From contig JAVTVY010056966.1 in the NCBI GenBank assembly GCA_036873755.1, forward strand, positions 1-64,000: a stretch of 64,000 nt of DNA, written 5' to 3'. Each line of letters starts with the position of its first letter. Within the stretch, counting starts at the first letter, position 1. This document shows, in pieces, positions 32,221 through 43,430 of this stretch. This stretch comes from Hanleya hanleyi (lineage: Eukaryota > Mollusca > Polyplacophora > Lepidopleurida > Hanleyidae). Under the pieces are notes generated by a model, which was given only the letters and a program-made list of their open reading frames with translations, ran no database searches and was not told the DNA's origin. The translations under genes were made by a program, and so were the position numbers.

Positions 32221-34338
32221 CCATCACCATCATGGTATGGATGGTAGTGATGGTATGGATGGTAGTGATGGTATGGATGGTATTGATGGTATGGATGGTA
32301 TTGATGGTATGGATGGTAGTGATGGTAGGAATGGTAGTTATGGTATGGATGGTAGTGATGGTATGGATAGTAGTGATGGTAGAAATGGTAGTGATGGTAG
32401 TGATGGTATAGATGGCAGTGATGGTATGGATGGTAGTGATGGCATGGATGGTAGTGATGATAGTGATGGTATGGATGGTAGTGATGGTATAGATGGCAGT
32501 GATGGTATGGATGGTAGTGATGGCATGGATGGTAGTGATGATAGTGATGGTAGTGATGGCATAGATGGTAGTGATGGTATGGATGGTAGTGATGGCATGG
32601 ATGGTATTGATGGTAGTGATGGTATGGATGGTAGTGATGGCATGGATGGTAGTGATGGTATGGATGGTAGTGATGGTATGGATGGTAGTGATGACATGGA
32701 TGGTAGTGATGGTATGGATGGTATTGATGGTAGTGATGGTATGGATGGTAGTGATGGCATGGATGGTAGTGATGGTATTGATGGTAGTGATGGTATGGAT
32801 GGTAGTGATGGTAGTTATGGTATGGATGGTAGTGATGGTAGGAATGGTAGTGATGGTATGGATGGTAGTGATGGTATAGATGGCAGTGATGGCATGGATG
32901 GTAGTGATGGCATGGATGGTAGTGATGGTAGGAATGGTAGTGATGGTATGGATGGTAGTGATGGTATGGATGGTAGTGATGGTACGAATGGTAGTTATGG
33001 TATGGATGGTAGTGATGGCATGGATGGTAGTGATGGTATGGATGGTAGTGATGGTATGGATGGTAGTGATGGTAGGAATGGTATGGATGATAGGAATGGT
33101 AGTGATGGTATGGATGGTAGTGATGGTATGGATGGTAGTGATGGTATGGATGGTAGTGAAGGTAGGAATGGTATGGATGGTAGTGATGGTAGGAATGGTA
33201 GTGATGGTATGGATGGTATGGATGTGATGGTATGGATGGTAGTGAAAGGTATGGATGGTAGTGATGGTATGGATGGTAGTGATGGTATGGATGGTAGTGA
33301 TGGTAGGAATGGTAGTGATGGTATGGATGGTAGTGATGGTATGGATGGTAGTGATGGTATGGATGGTAGGATGGCATAGATTGTATGGATGGTAGTGATG
33401 GTATGGATGGTAGTGATGGTATGGATGGTAGTGATGGTAGGAATGGTAGCATGATGGATGGTAGTGATGGTATGGATGGTAGTGATGGTATGGATGGTAG
33501 TGATGGTAGGAATGGTAGTTATGGTATGGATGGTAGTGATGGTATGGATGGCAGTGATGGTATGGATGGTAGTGATGGTAGGAATGGTAGCGATGGTATG
33601 GATGGTAGTGATGGTAGTGATGGTATGGATGGTAGTGATGGTAGGAATGGTAGTGATGGTATGGATGGTAGGAATGGTAATGATGGTATGGATGGTAGTG
33701 ATGGCATGGATGGTAGTGATGGTATGGATGGTAGTGATGGTAGGAATGGTAGCGATGGTAGTGATGGTATGGATGGTAGTGATGATATGGATGGTAGTGA
33801 TGGTAGTGATGGTAGGAATGGTAGTTATGGTATGGATGGTAGTGATGGTATGGATGGTAGGAATGGAGTGATGGTATGGATGGTAGTGATGGTATGGATG
33901 GTAGTGATGGTAGGAATGGTAGGGATGGTAGTGATGGTATGGATGGTATGGATGGTAGTGATGGTATGGATGGTAGTGATGGTAGTGGTAGTGGTATGGA
34001 TGGTAGGAATGGTAATGATGGTATGGATGGTAGTGATGGCATGGATGGTAGTGATGGTATGGATGGTAGTGATGGTAGGAATGGTAGCGATGGTATGGAT
34101 GGTAGTGATGGTATGGATGGTAGTGATGGTATGGATGGTATGGATGGTAGTGATGGTATGGATGGTAGTGATGGTATGGATGGTAGTGATGTATGGATGG
34201 TAGTGATGGTATGGATGGTAGTGATGATATGGATGGTAGTGATGGTAGGAATGGTATGGATGGTAGTGATGGTATGGATGGTAGTGATGGTAGGAATGGT
34301 AGTGATGGTATGGATGGTAGTGATGGTATGGATGGTAT
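32221..34338. repeat. 2.1-kb minisatellite, 9/18-bp units (GGTATGGATGGTAGTGAT)
   Basis: The sequence is built of 9-base units GGTATGGAT and GGTAGTGAT, alternating with variants such as GGTAGGAAT and GGCATGGAT. The unit length is a multiple of three and mostly stop-free, so long frames appear on both strands: DGSDGMDG and WMVVMV on plus; SLPSIP, HYHPY and TITTIHT on minus, including one of 749 codons. These change repeat type where a rare indel shifts phase. No exon structure or family supports a protein. Confidence 0.92.
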
Positions 34339-34344
34339 CACAGG

Positions 34345-35420
34345 TACATCTTTTAATCATAAGAAACATGTGTACCAAGTTTCATAATCATTCAATGACA
34401 GCTGACAACTGCAGCAAACTGTGGTGTACAGATGTACATGTGCACTTCGGCTAAACGCAAAACTCAATCAGTTGCCATAATTTGGAGAAAAATTAATATT
34501 TCATCTCAAAAATAGCACAAATAAATCCTCCAATCATAAGAAACATTTGTACCAAGTTTCGTAATCATCCAATGAGAGCTGACAACTGCAGCAAACTGAT
34601 CATGTACATGTATATGTATACATGTAGAGGCCTACATGTACAATTTACCTAAACAGAAAACTCTTCATTTGCCATAATTTGGAGAAAAATTAATATTTCT
34701 TGTCAAAAATAGCACAGGTACATCATCTAATCATAAGAAACATGTGTACCAAGTTTCATAATCATCCAATGACAGCTGACAACTGGAGCAAAATTACCAT
34801 GTAGATGTATATGTATACATGTAGAGGCCTGTATGTACAATTTACCTAAACAGAAAACTCTTCATTTGCCATAATTTTGAGAAAAATTAATATTTCTTCT
34901 CAAAAATAGCACAGGTACATCCTCTTATCATAAGAAACATGTGTACCAAGTTTCATAATCATCCAATGACAGCTGACAACTGGAGCAAACTTACCATGGA
35001 CATGTATATGACCAATTTACCTAAACAGAAAACTCTTCATTTACCATAATTTGGAGAAAAATTAATATTTCTTGTCAAAAATAGCACAGGTACATCCTCT
35101 AATCATAAGAAACATGTGTACCAAGTTTCATAATCATCCAATGACAGCTGACAACTGGAGCAAAGTTACCATGTAGATGTATATGTATACATGTAGAGGC
35201 CTACATGTACAATTTACCTAAACAGAAAACTCTTCATTTGCCATAATTTTGAGAAAAATTAATATTTCTTCTCAAAAATAGCACAGGTACATCCTCTTAT
35301 CATAAGAAACATGTATACCAAGTTTCATAATCATCCAATGACAGCTGACAACTGCAAGAAACTTTCCAAGTACAGATGTACATGTGCACTTCAGCTAAAC
35401 GCAAAACTCATTCATAGGGA
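34345..35420. repeat. Tandem array of 175-197-bp units, six copies
   Basis: The marker AATCATAAGAAACATGTGTA (or a close variant) recurs near 34355, 34532, 34729, 34926, 35101 and 35298. Each unit includes CAATGACAGCTGACAACTG and TAATATTTCTTCTCAAAAAT. Unit lengths alternate, reflecting an optional segment around TATACATGTAGAGGCC. Confidence 0.88.
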
Positions 35421-36104
35421 TTTTAACATTAGAGTACCCCAGGGGTAGTACCCCCAGGTGGCATACCCACCCCCATATTTTTTATATTTTTTTTATATTT
35501 TTTCTAATTTTTCTAGATTTTTTTTTAACTTGCTAAACCAAAAACCCATTCATTTCCAGGCAGGGGACACCGACACCGACACCGACGACATCCTCTTTCC
35601 CCCTCTCACAATATCTCCCCTTTACTTCGTAAGGCGAGATAAAAAGGAATATTTCAAATTTTGGTACTAAATTTAAAGCTGGATAGCTGGATTTACTTGT
35701 ATCTACTGCGTTATGCATTCACGTCACAACATAGAAAAGTTAAATTTTTAAGGATTGATAAAGTTATTGGAAATTTTGAGCAAACATTTTTATTTTGGGA
35801 AGGCAGGGTCACCTGAAACACAATCTTTTTTTTATGGATGGCCTAATAAGCCTTATGGTAATCCCTCTAATTAATACTTTCACAGGAAGTGAAATTTCAA
35901 ACCATAAAATCTGGGGGTGATCAAAACTATTAGAACCGGAAGTTGACAAAACAGTTCAAAACCATGCATATAATCCATATTATTTCAATATTTAAAGGGT
36001 GAATAAATTTATTAGAACCACAAATATTGAATATTTTCCCTAAATTGGGGGGGGGGGGATTGAATTCAGATAGGGGGATTGAATTATTGGAGGTATTATC
36101 GTCA
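35421..36104. other. Low-complexity spacer, no gene seen
   Basis: T-rich tract at 35475-35530, three CACCGA units at about 35567-35584, and a G run near 36047-36058. The open frames here are unsupported. Confidence 0.4.
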
Positions 36105-36300
36105 TCACCCCAAGTACATCTTACCCCTGGTGGTACATGTATATTAGCATGATTAGTGACTACTTTAGGCTTGAAACAATCTACTTGTTATAAATCACCT
36201 AATTTTCAAGTTAATAATATTGAACATTGCCATTTCAGAGACCAAAATAATTTATCTTCTTTATTCTTCCATAACAACTCCATTTTAGGTTCTCTGCACC
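36105..36300. repeat. Inverted dispersed repeat, right
   Basis: Reverse complement of 30885-31075. Confidence 0.7.
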
Positions 36301-36989
36301 ATAATTATTATGATCACAAGTAAGATGAGTATTACGGGTACTGCCCAACAAATGGGTCCATATTCATGGTTGCAGTTCTTTTTTATTATACACTGTAAAA
36401 AAAAACACATGTATGTACTGTGTGTGTTTAACCTTTGAACAAGTGGAATCTTAATATCTCACATTTATCCAATCTTCGTTGCTGAGCATACCAATCAATG
36501 CAACAAACATGAATTGACAATAATTGATTCTATAATACCGGTATGTCAGTGTAAGCATATGACTACCATGTTGAAATATGACTGTATTTTCGCTTAATTT
36601 CTACCACTTTAGCCATGTCACCACCCTCCCCACCCTGTATTGAGCATGGGAGACCTGTGACAAGCAATTACTAAATCTTTGATGGCTACCCAGACATTGA
36701 CTGTTAGGGCATGAAATTAGTGGTTCATAATACTATAGTATGCTGCTCCAGATCTCAATTTTGAAAATTGATATCTTCAAGTAGATGGGAAATAAATATG
36801 AAGCATTGATATAATGCATAGTTAGCAATTATCAGAGCTGCAGGAAATAAGGATTGGGCATAGTAACATATTCACAGGTTGCTGTGAAATTTGAGGTGGT
36901 AACCGGACAGAAAATGTGTTAAATCACACTCAACAAAGTCATGTTTATGCGGATCTGAAGACAGGTTGGTGGTATTCTGGGAGAGGTAA

Positions 36990-37335
36990 TCTGAAATACA
37001 ACTTGCCACCCTAAGCAAATCAACTAGAAGTGTGTAACAATAGCTGGATGTCACCGGCAATCACCAAACCACCTACACCACAAGACTCTTGCACAGTCTC
37101 TACCCAGAAAGATCATGAGATGCAGTGTTGACACACAATCGGGGGATAATGGGTGAGACTAATTGTGTACGTTTCATAGGCTGAGTATTTGAATTCCAGC
37201 ATCAGCTCATCTCCTGTGGTGCATCACTCAATTTTTTTTTACTGCATGAACACAACAGATGCAATTTTACTGCACAGCATCAGGAGTTCAAAGTAGGGAG
37301 GCATGCCCAATGCATTCTAGCTAGTTTAATCTAAG
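36990..37335. repeat. Dispersed repeat, copy 2
   Basis: Diverged direct copy of 24994-25330. The frame at 36872-37060 overlaps it and is not a gene. Confidence 0.65.
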
Positions 37336-37677
37336 GTCACAGACTTCTAGTTGATATGCTTCTGTAACCACTTATTTCCCAACTGGAGTTATAGCAAGGA
37401 TTCATCCACAACAATTTGTTTATTCATGTTATATCGTGTTATTCTGCCAACCTTTATATAACGGTAGACTAGAGTCAAGCAATAAAAATAATTGAACTGA
37501 AATTGTATCACATTTGCATTCAGTGCAAATGTTGGTAAATGGTCACCAAATATAGATCGAATACGTAGATCATCATGATCCTGAGGTCAAGTATCATTTC
37601 ACCTTTCTAATGCTACCAGTCTAATTAGCCTTAATTGCCAGTATTTACAAATTATTTCCCATCACATCATGTGTTGA

Positions 37678-37891
37678 GTGAGTGAGTGAATATGATTTAA
37701 CGTCGCTTTCAACTATATTTCAGTCATATCACGGCGTTGGGTCCTATTCCTTTTCACATCCGGGAACCCCACAGGTGCCTCAGTTAGTCGCCTCTTACGG
37801 CAAGCTCTCTGAGGAGCTGAGGCTTATTCTTACCATGAACTGCGGTGTGCACAACGACATCCCAGGTCAATCCCTGGAAGCCCCATGGGGC
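37678..37891 (-). mobile_element. 214-bp SINE with perfect 13-bp target-site duplication
   Basis: CATCATGTGTTGA occurs at 37665-37677 and again at 37892-37904. On the minus strand the element starts GGCCCCATGGGGCTTCC, has a centre with AAGAGGCGACTAACTGAGG, and ends GTTGAAAGCGACGTTAAATC followed by CACT repeats. A clear tRNA head is not visible, so it may be 5'-truncated. The frames at 37682-37915 and 37830-38018 are shadows. Confidence 0.85.
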
Positions 37892-38806
37892 CATCATGTG
37901 TTGATGTGTTTATAACCATCGATCTACCATAAATCCAATCTGCTGGTCTACATAAAACTGATATGAAATAGACAATAGATAAAGCCAGAAACAGAGACAA
38001 GAATATTTCTTTGCTCACTTCTAGGCTATTCTATTTCATATTATTTAAAATGTCTAATTCAAAATAAAAAAGTTTTTTTTACATTTGAGTTCTCCATTAT
38101 TATGTAAGATGTAGATTGTACCAGTATGTTGAGCCCTAATTTTTGTAGGGAAACGATAATTTGAAATATAATTATAATGCTAACAAACCACAATTGGCCT
38201 GGTGGAGCTTTTTGAAGTTTTCCCAAAATTGAAATCTTGTGCACAAAGATTTATTTTGCAAAATGCACTTCGAATTTCAGGGATTTTTTTTTCTTCTGTC
38301 AATTGCAGCTGTTGACACTGATTAGATTACATACATACATCAGTGTATTAGTTTGATAATTTACTGGTACTAGTACAACAGCGCGTATTGCGGACGGGAG
38401 GCGAGGGCATGGGCCATGATAGGAGTAGAGTGTCGGAAACTGGGGTATCAGTAATCATGGTAATGACGGTATATCATGTTTTCTTCGCTCATACAAGACA
38501 CATGATACCGACACACCAGTATTTAAGCCAATAACGTCCCTCTCGCCCCCACACGAACAAAACTACGTCTTGTCTGCCTTTTGAGCGATAATCCATCACC
38601 TTTTATTCACCATCCTGCATTTTCGCGCACCTTGCACTTCCGGACACCATTTATACCGTATTTCACAGAAGAGTTACAATAAGGCCCCCTACAACGTTGA
38701 ACATATTTTACTTAGCTAAGTTCGTCAAAATCTGTTTTGTGGAACGCACTTAAGTCAGAAACCAAAGTGAACTTAGCCAAGCAAAAATATCACACTTAAG
38801 TGAAAA

Positions 38807-38836
38807 ACTTAAGTCGACTTTCGAGAAATCGGCCCC
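38807..38836. repeat. 30-bp terminal-type inverted repeat, right
   Basis: Reverse complement of 28306-28335 with one mismatch. Flanking bases do not show an obvious target duplication with the left copy. Confidence 0.75.
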
Positions 38837-38839
38837 AGA

Positions 38840-41279
38840 TGTGCATTATGTGCATCTGGAATAAGTCAACCCTGGTCTTATCATTCTTGGGAAACCACGA
38901 TATTAAACAAATGGGGATATTAAACAAGTAATGACAAATTTGACCTGATGGTAATACAACAACCGAGATTTGTGACAAATTTGACGCAGAAAAAAAATTT
39001 GACAGACTTCCATCGGCTTCGGCTCTGTGCTCGTATACACGTGAACCAAGTTTGGTATTCCTAGGCATATTCTTGAGACAGTGTTAATGAGACTGATGGG
39101 CATAGATGATGGGCATAGATAATGAAGATGATACCCCAAGGCCAATTTTGGCCAATGAGTAAACTGAAGTAGATGATCAGGATTAAATTGTGATATATTT
39201 CGGGAGTTGCACATCTTATGAGGTACGTTTAATTAGAACTCGAAGTAAGATAGATAAACAAGTGATATGTCTATGTACACTTCCGCCATGTCCACAGCAC
39301 ACCTGAATTATATAAACATGTATCAATATCTCACCAAAAGTGCAAGAACAAGAGAACAGCTCATGAGAGAACCCTCCATTTGGGAAACCGACGACAGTAT
39401 AATAATATTATGCTTCATGATCACAGGGAGAAGATTAATATGGGCTGTGTCCCGCTCTTTAACCCAGATTATATGTCAAAATCAGTAAATAAGTAAATAA
39501 ATGTGTAAACACAATGTGTCTGTAGTCCACACTGGGGGGGGGGAATGGAAGTAGTTTTCAGTAGCTGCGAAGGTGTGCAGCGACGATCTACCAGCTGTGA
39601 TACAAACAGTATCTCAACCATTAAGTTTGAATGCAAATTTACAATATTTGTGCGATTATATATATACATTCCATTCAAATTTCATCCACCAGGGAGTCAA
39701 ATAATCGTCTGAGGATGATATTCACAATGGAACATTCATTTTGACCTTTAATCATTGATGGAAACCTGAGATGGTCTCCAACACGGATAAAATGGCAATC
39801 ATTTTGGAGGTTTCTAATCTTTTTGTGTGAAGAATTACATGGTCGATGGAATGGAGATTGTGCTTCATGATCACGTTGAAATTAGTGGTTATCATATCAA
39901 TGTTTGCAGAATATTCTTGAAGTTTCACAGATGGATCTTTCCAGGGTGGTGTGTGGCTGGCTGCACGTTTTCAAATCACAGGCCTATATAGATACGCTGC
40001 GGTGGTTGTCGAAAAAGGGGCCCTGTCACATGGAATATGAAGACACATTCTGCTGATTTCTTACTAGCTCAATACGAACAACTTGGGTTACTGATTCCAT
40101 CAATGCCAAAAAAAGCAATTATCCATCAAGTTACTATACACACGTACCAATTTCAGCAGTCAGCTAGCAAATCGTTGCTATACACCTTGCAGCTACTGAA
40201 AACTACACTTTCGCATCACATTCATTCCCAGACTGTGGTCCAAGGATAAACACATCAGGATGTCTCAACTCTGAAATCCATCACACACCCTCTGGCAATG
40301 GAGATTATGAGAAAAGGGATCTTGCATGTATCTGTAAAATGGAGATTACATATGGATGTACAGTCTAGCCTCGCTATAAGGTGCCTCGATATGGCGCTGA
40401 TTCTGATATAAAGCGGGTGCTGGTGTGTCCCCCAAATTAACAAATGCATATTATTTCAACCCTTTTATAGGCTGAAAAGGTGATTCAAATCTGGTCTCCC
40501 AATAACACTTATGACGAGGTTACTTTCAATGGCAAGTAAGCCAACTGTTTTTTTTCCAGAGCTCTGTCCCAAAATGTAATGTATCGGTCTACCATATACA
40601 TGTGGTACGATCATCGGGTTCACACTGCATACTAATTGACAAGTGAATTAAGAAATATCATGTAATTATACACTGAAGTATTGATTGAACATTTACAGAT
40701 ACATGTATGACCATGGTGACAGTAGATGTGCAAAAGTTAAGCACCACCTTCTTTTGACATGGCTGTGATGCAACCCCCGATTCCCTTGAGCACTTGTGGG
40801 ACATATTGGGACTCGGGAGTTAAAGCTAGGAGCACCGCAATACAGACAAGAATTGGTCCAAGCACTCCATGAGCAATAGGGCCGTATTCCAATGATACAG
40901 ATCAGGCAGTTGATTACCAGGATGAGAAAATTGGAGAGATACACCAGAACATGGCAGTGCGACTAACGTCGCAGGATCTAAGAAGTAGGGTTTGATATGA
41001 TTTAAGTGTGTACTCGAGAGATGACTTGGGGGCCCTATGTGCTACCGTGAGGGAATTTATATAGCAGTCTCTAATTGACAGTGGGTATACTATTAACTTT
41101 CCCAGATGTCCCCGCTGGTGAGTCATTAGCATAGCAACTATTATCACCCTCAGTTCCCATTACCCTGGACACTTATCAGCCCAGCAGTACAGTACAAGGT
41201 CACCCATCCAAGTCTTGACCGGGCTCAAATTCGCTTAACTTCAGCGATTTTACGAGAACCGGTGTGTCCAACGTGATAT
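38840..41279. other. Intergenic stretch, no gene seen
   Basis: Only short unsupported frames. Part of 40930-41250 (GTGCGACTAACGTCGCAGGA and nearby) is related to the repeats at 56095-56745. Confidence 0.35.
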
Positions 41280-41426
41280 GCCGTAACAGGGAACCTTCAA
41301 AAGTCACAGTGAAACATACAGCCAAGGGTTCCCGATGGGCATGACAGTGCACTCACTGAGCCATCAATAAATAATAAAAAAATAATTATAAATCAAAATT
41401 TTCATCAGAATTCAGTAAGCTCAGAA
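41280..41426 (-). repeat. Inverted partial copy of the 7192-7695 element
   Basis: GGAACCTTCAAAAGTCACAG and CCAAGGGTTCCCGATGGGCA, then CCATCAATAAATAATAAAAA, are reverse complements of 7560-7690. Confidence 0.65.
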
Positions 41427-41440
41427 CTTGATGTTAACAA

Positions 41441-41810
41441 GTGAGTGAGTGAGTGAATAGGGTTTAACGTCGCTTTCAACATTTTTTCAGCTATATCACG
41501 ACGGGGAAGGGAAGGGAGGGGAGGGGGAGGGGCAGGGGAACCTACTTGTAACAGAGCAGATCTAATGCTGCCATTTTATAGTGCTGTCCCACTGAAATAT
41601 CATGCCGTAGGCAGACATCATACCCCACTCAGTCACATTATACTGACACCGAGCGAACCAGTCCTTGTTCTATCCTCTTAATGCTGAGCGTAAGCGAGGG
41701 AGCAACAAGTTCCATTTTTCAAGTCTTAGGTATGACCCGGCCTGGGATCGAACCCAGTACCTACCGCTTACGAGGCCGACGCTCTAACCATTAGACCACT
41801 GTAGTGCGGT
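41441..41810 (-). mobile_element. 370-bp tRNA-derived SINE with perfect 14-bp target-site duplication
   Basis: CTTGATGTTAACAA lies at 41427-41440 and 41811-41824. On the minus strand the head has an A-box-like TGGTCTAATGGTTAGAGC and the B-box GGGTTCGATCCC, then a body and a tail GTTGAAAGCGACGTTAAACC ending in CACT repeats. Promoter boxes, full tail and exact duplication indicate a complete insertion. It interrupts a dispersed repeat whose unoccupied version is readable at about 57730. A run of G tracts lies in the body near 41501-41540. Confidence 0.92.
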
Positions 41811-42007
41811 CTTGATGTTAACAATGCCCTAATGCACATTCATGCCAAAAACCTTTCTCCTTATTTTGCCGACGAAAGGATTCGGATGGACTGTCGGACT
41901 CATTACCGGACAATTTGCAAACGGTAGCCTACTTCGTAGGAAAATGACAGAGTTCTCTAGTATGGATTCACAGGATGATAGTTACTTTGTGATTCACTAC
42001 ATCATTT

Positions 42008-43430
42008 TTTATACGCCCGCCAAAAGGCGGACGTATTATGTGATGGCGGTTTCCGTCCATCCGTGTGTCCGTCCCTCGTGTCCGGTCTATATCTGGGACA
42101 GTTTTCTATCTACAGTTCTAATTTTTGGTGAGTGGATACCCTATGGGGAGACGATGTGTCGCATACCAAAATGAAGGTCAGAGGTCAAAGGTCACTGGCC
42201 AAAAAAACAGGAAATCACTGAAGTGTTCGTGTCCGGTCTATATCTGTGAACTTTTTCTATCCACAGTTGCAATTTTTTGTGAGTGGATACGCTAGGTGGA
42301 GATGATGTGTCGCGTACCAAAATTGTGGTCGCGGTCAGAGGTCAAAGGTCACTGTTGCCTAACATCAGAAAATCATTAATCATTGACAGTTTTCTATCTA
42401 CAGTTTTAATTTTTGGTGAGTGGGTGCCCTATTGAGAAATTACAGGTAGCCGTTTTGTCATGTACCAAAATTCAGATCCAGGTCAATAGTCAAGATCACT
42501 GCGACACCAGAATCAAGGTCAATGGTCAGTGTGACCTAAAAATCAGGAAATCATTAAAAATTACTAATATTTGGTGAGTGGATTCAATAGGGGGAAATGA
42601 AGTGTCGCATACCAAAAATTAGGTCAAGGTCAAAGGTCACTGTGACCCCAAAATCAGGAAATTATTAAAAATAACATTTTTTCTGTCTCAGTAGATACAT
42701 TAGGGGGACATGATGTGTCACATACCAAAATGTAGATCAAAGGTCAAGGTCACTGACCCCAAAATCGTTAAAAATCATGATGTTTTGTGTCCATTGAGAA
42801 ATTACGGGGAGATGGTTTGTCATGTACCAAAATTTAGGTCAAGGTCAATAGTCAAGGTCACTGTGACTCCAGAATCAAGAAATCTTTGAAAATTACTTTG
42901 TTTTGTGTCCGTAGATTCATTAGGGGGACATGTGTCACATACCAAAATGTAGGTCCAGGCCGAACGTCAAGGTCACTGTGACCCCCAAATCATGAAATTC
43001 ATAAAAATCATGATTTTTTTGTGTTCATTGATACATTGACGGAAGACGAAGTGTTGTGTACCAAAATTTAAGTCAAGGTCAAAGGTCAAGGTAACTGTGA
43101 CCCCAAAATCAGGAAATCACATTTTCATATGCATGTCGAAGATGAGGTCATGTAATGCGATGTTGCGTTCTGTCCATTCATCGATTAACATTTGTTGTCC
43201 ATGCGATATCTCTGGTTTCAAGGTATGGAATGGTACCAAACTTTGAGTATACCTTACTCGCATGGCAAAGAGGAGCCATATATTTTGAGATCAATTTGTC
43301 CATGGTCAAAACTGAATCAAGTGTAGCTGACCATATGTGTTACGTTGGAATATTCAGAGTTCTCTCCCCTACATGTATATGGCAGTCATCCTGTGGAGTT
43401 ATCTCCCATATTTGAAAAAGCTACATTTAG
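42008..43430 (+). mobile_element. Hairpin-start element with GGTCA-rich tandem units
   Basis: It starts with ACGCCCGCCAAAAGGCGGAC (hairpin) and CGTCCATCCGTGTGTCCGTC. Roughly 120-160-bp units follow, marked by CATACCAAAA, GGTCAAAGGTCACTGTGACC and AAATCAGGAAATCATTAAAA. Related material is at 26210-26560. No coding capacity. Confidence 0.7.

Noticed and set aside
32129..34378. A 749-codon minus-strand frame and other long frames as a repetitive secreted or structural protein
   Set aside because: The frames are pure 9-bp repeat, exist in several phases on both strands, and switch peptide type at indels; no unique domain, signal peptide or splice context.
41741..41810. Functional tRNA gene on the minus strand
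   Set aside because: It is the head of a SINE bounded by a 14-bp target duplication, with a long body and CACT tail.
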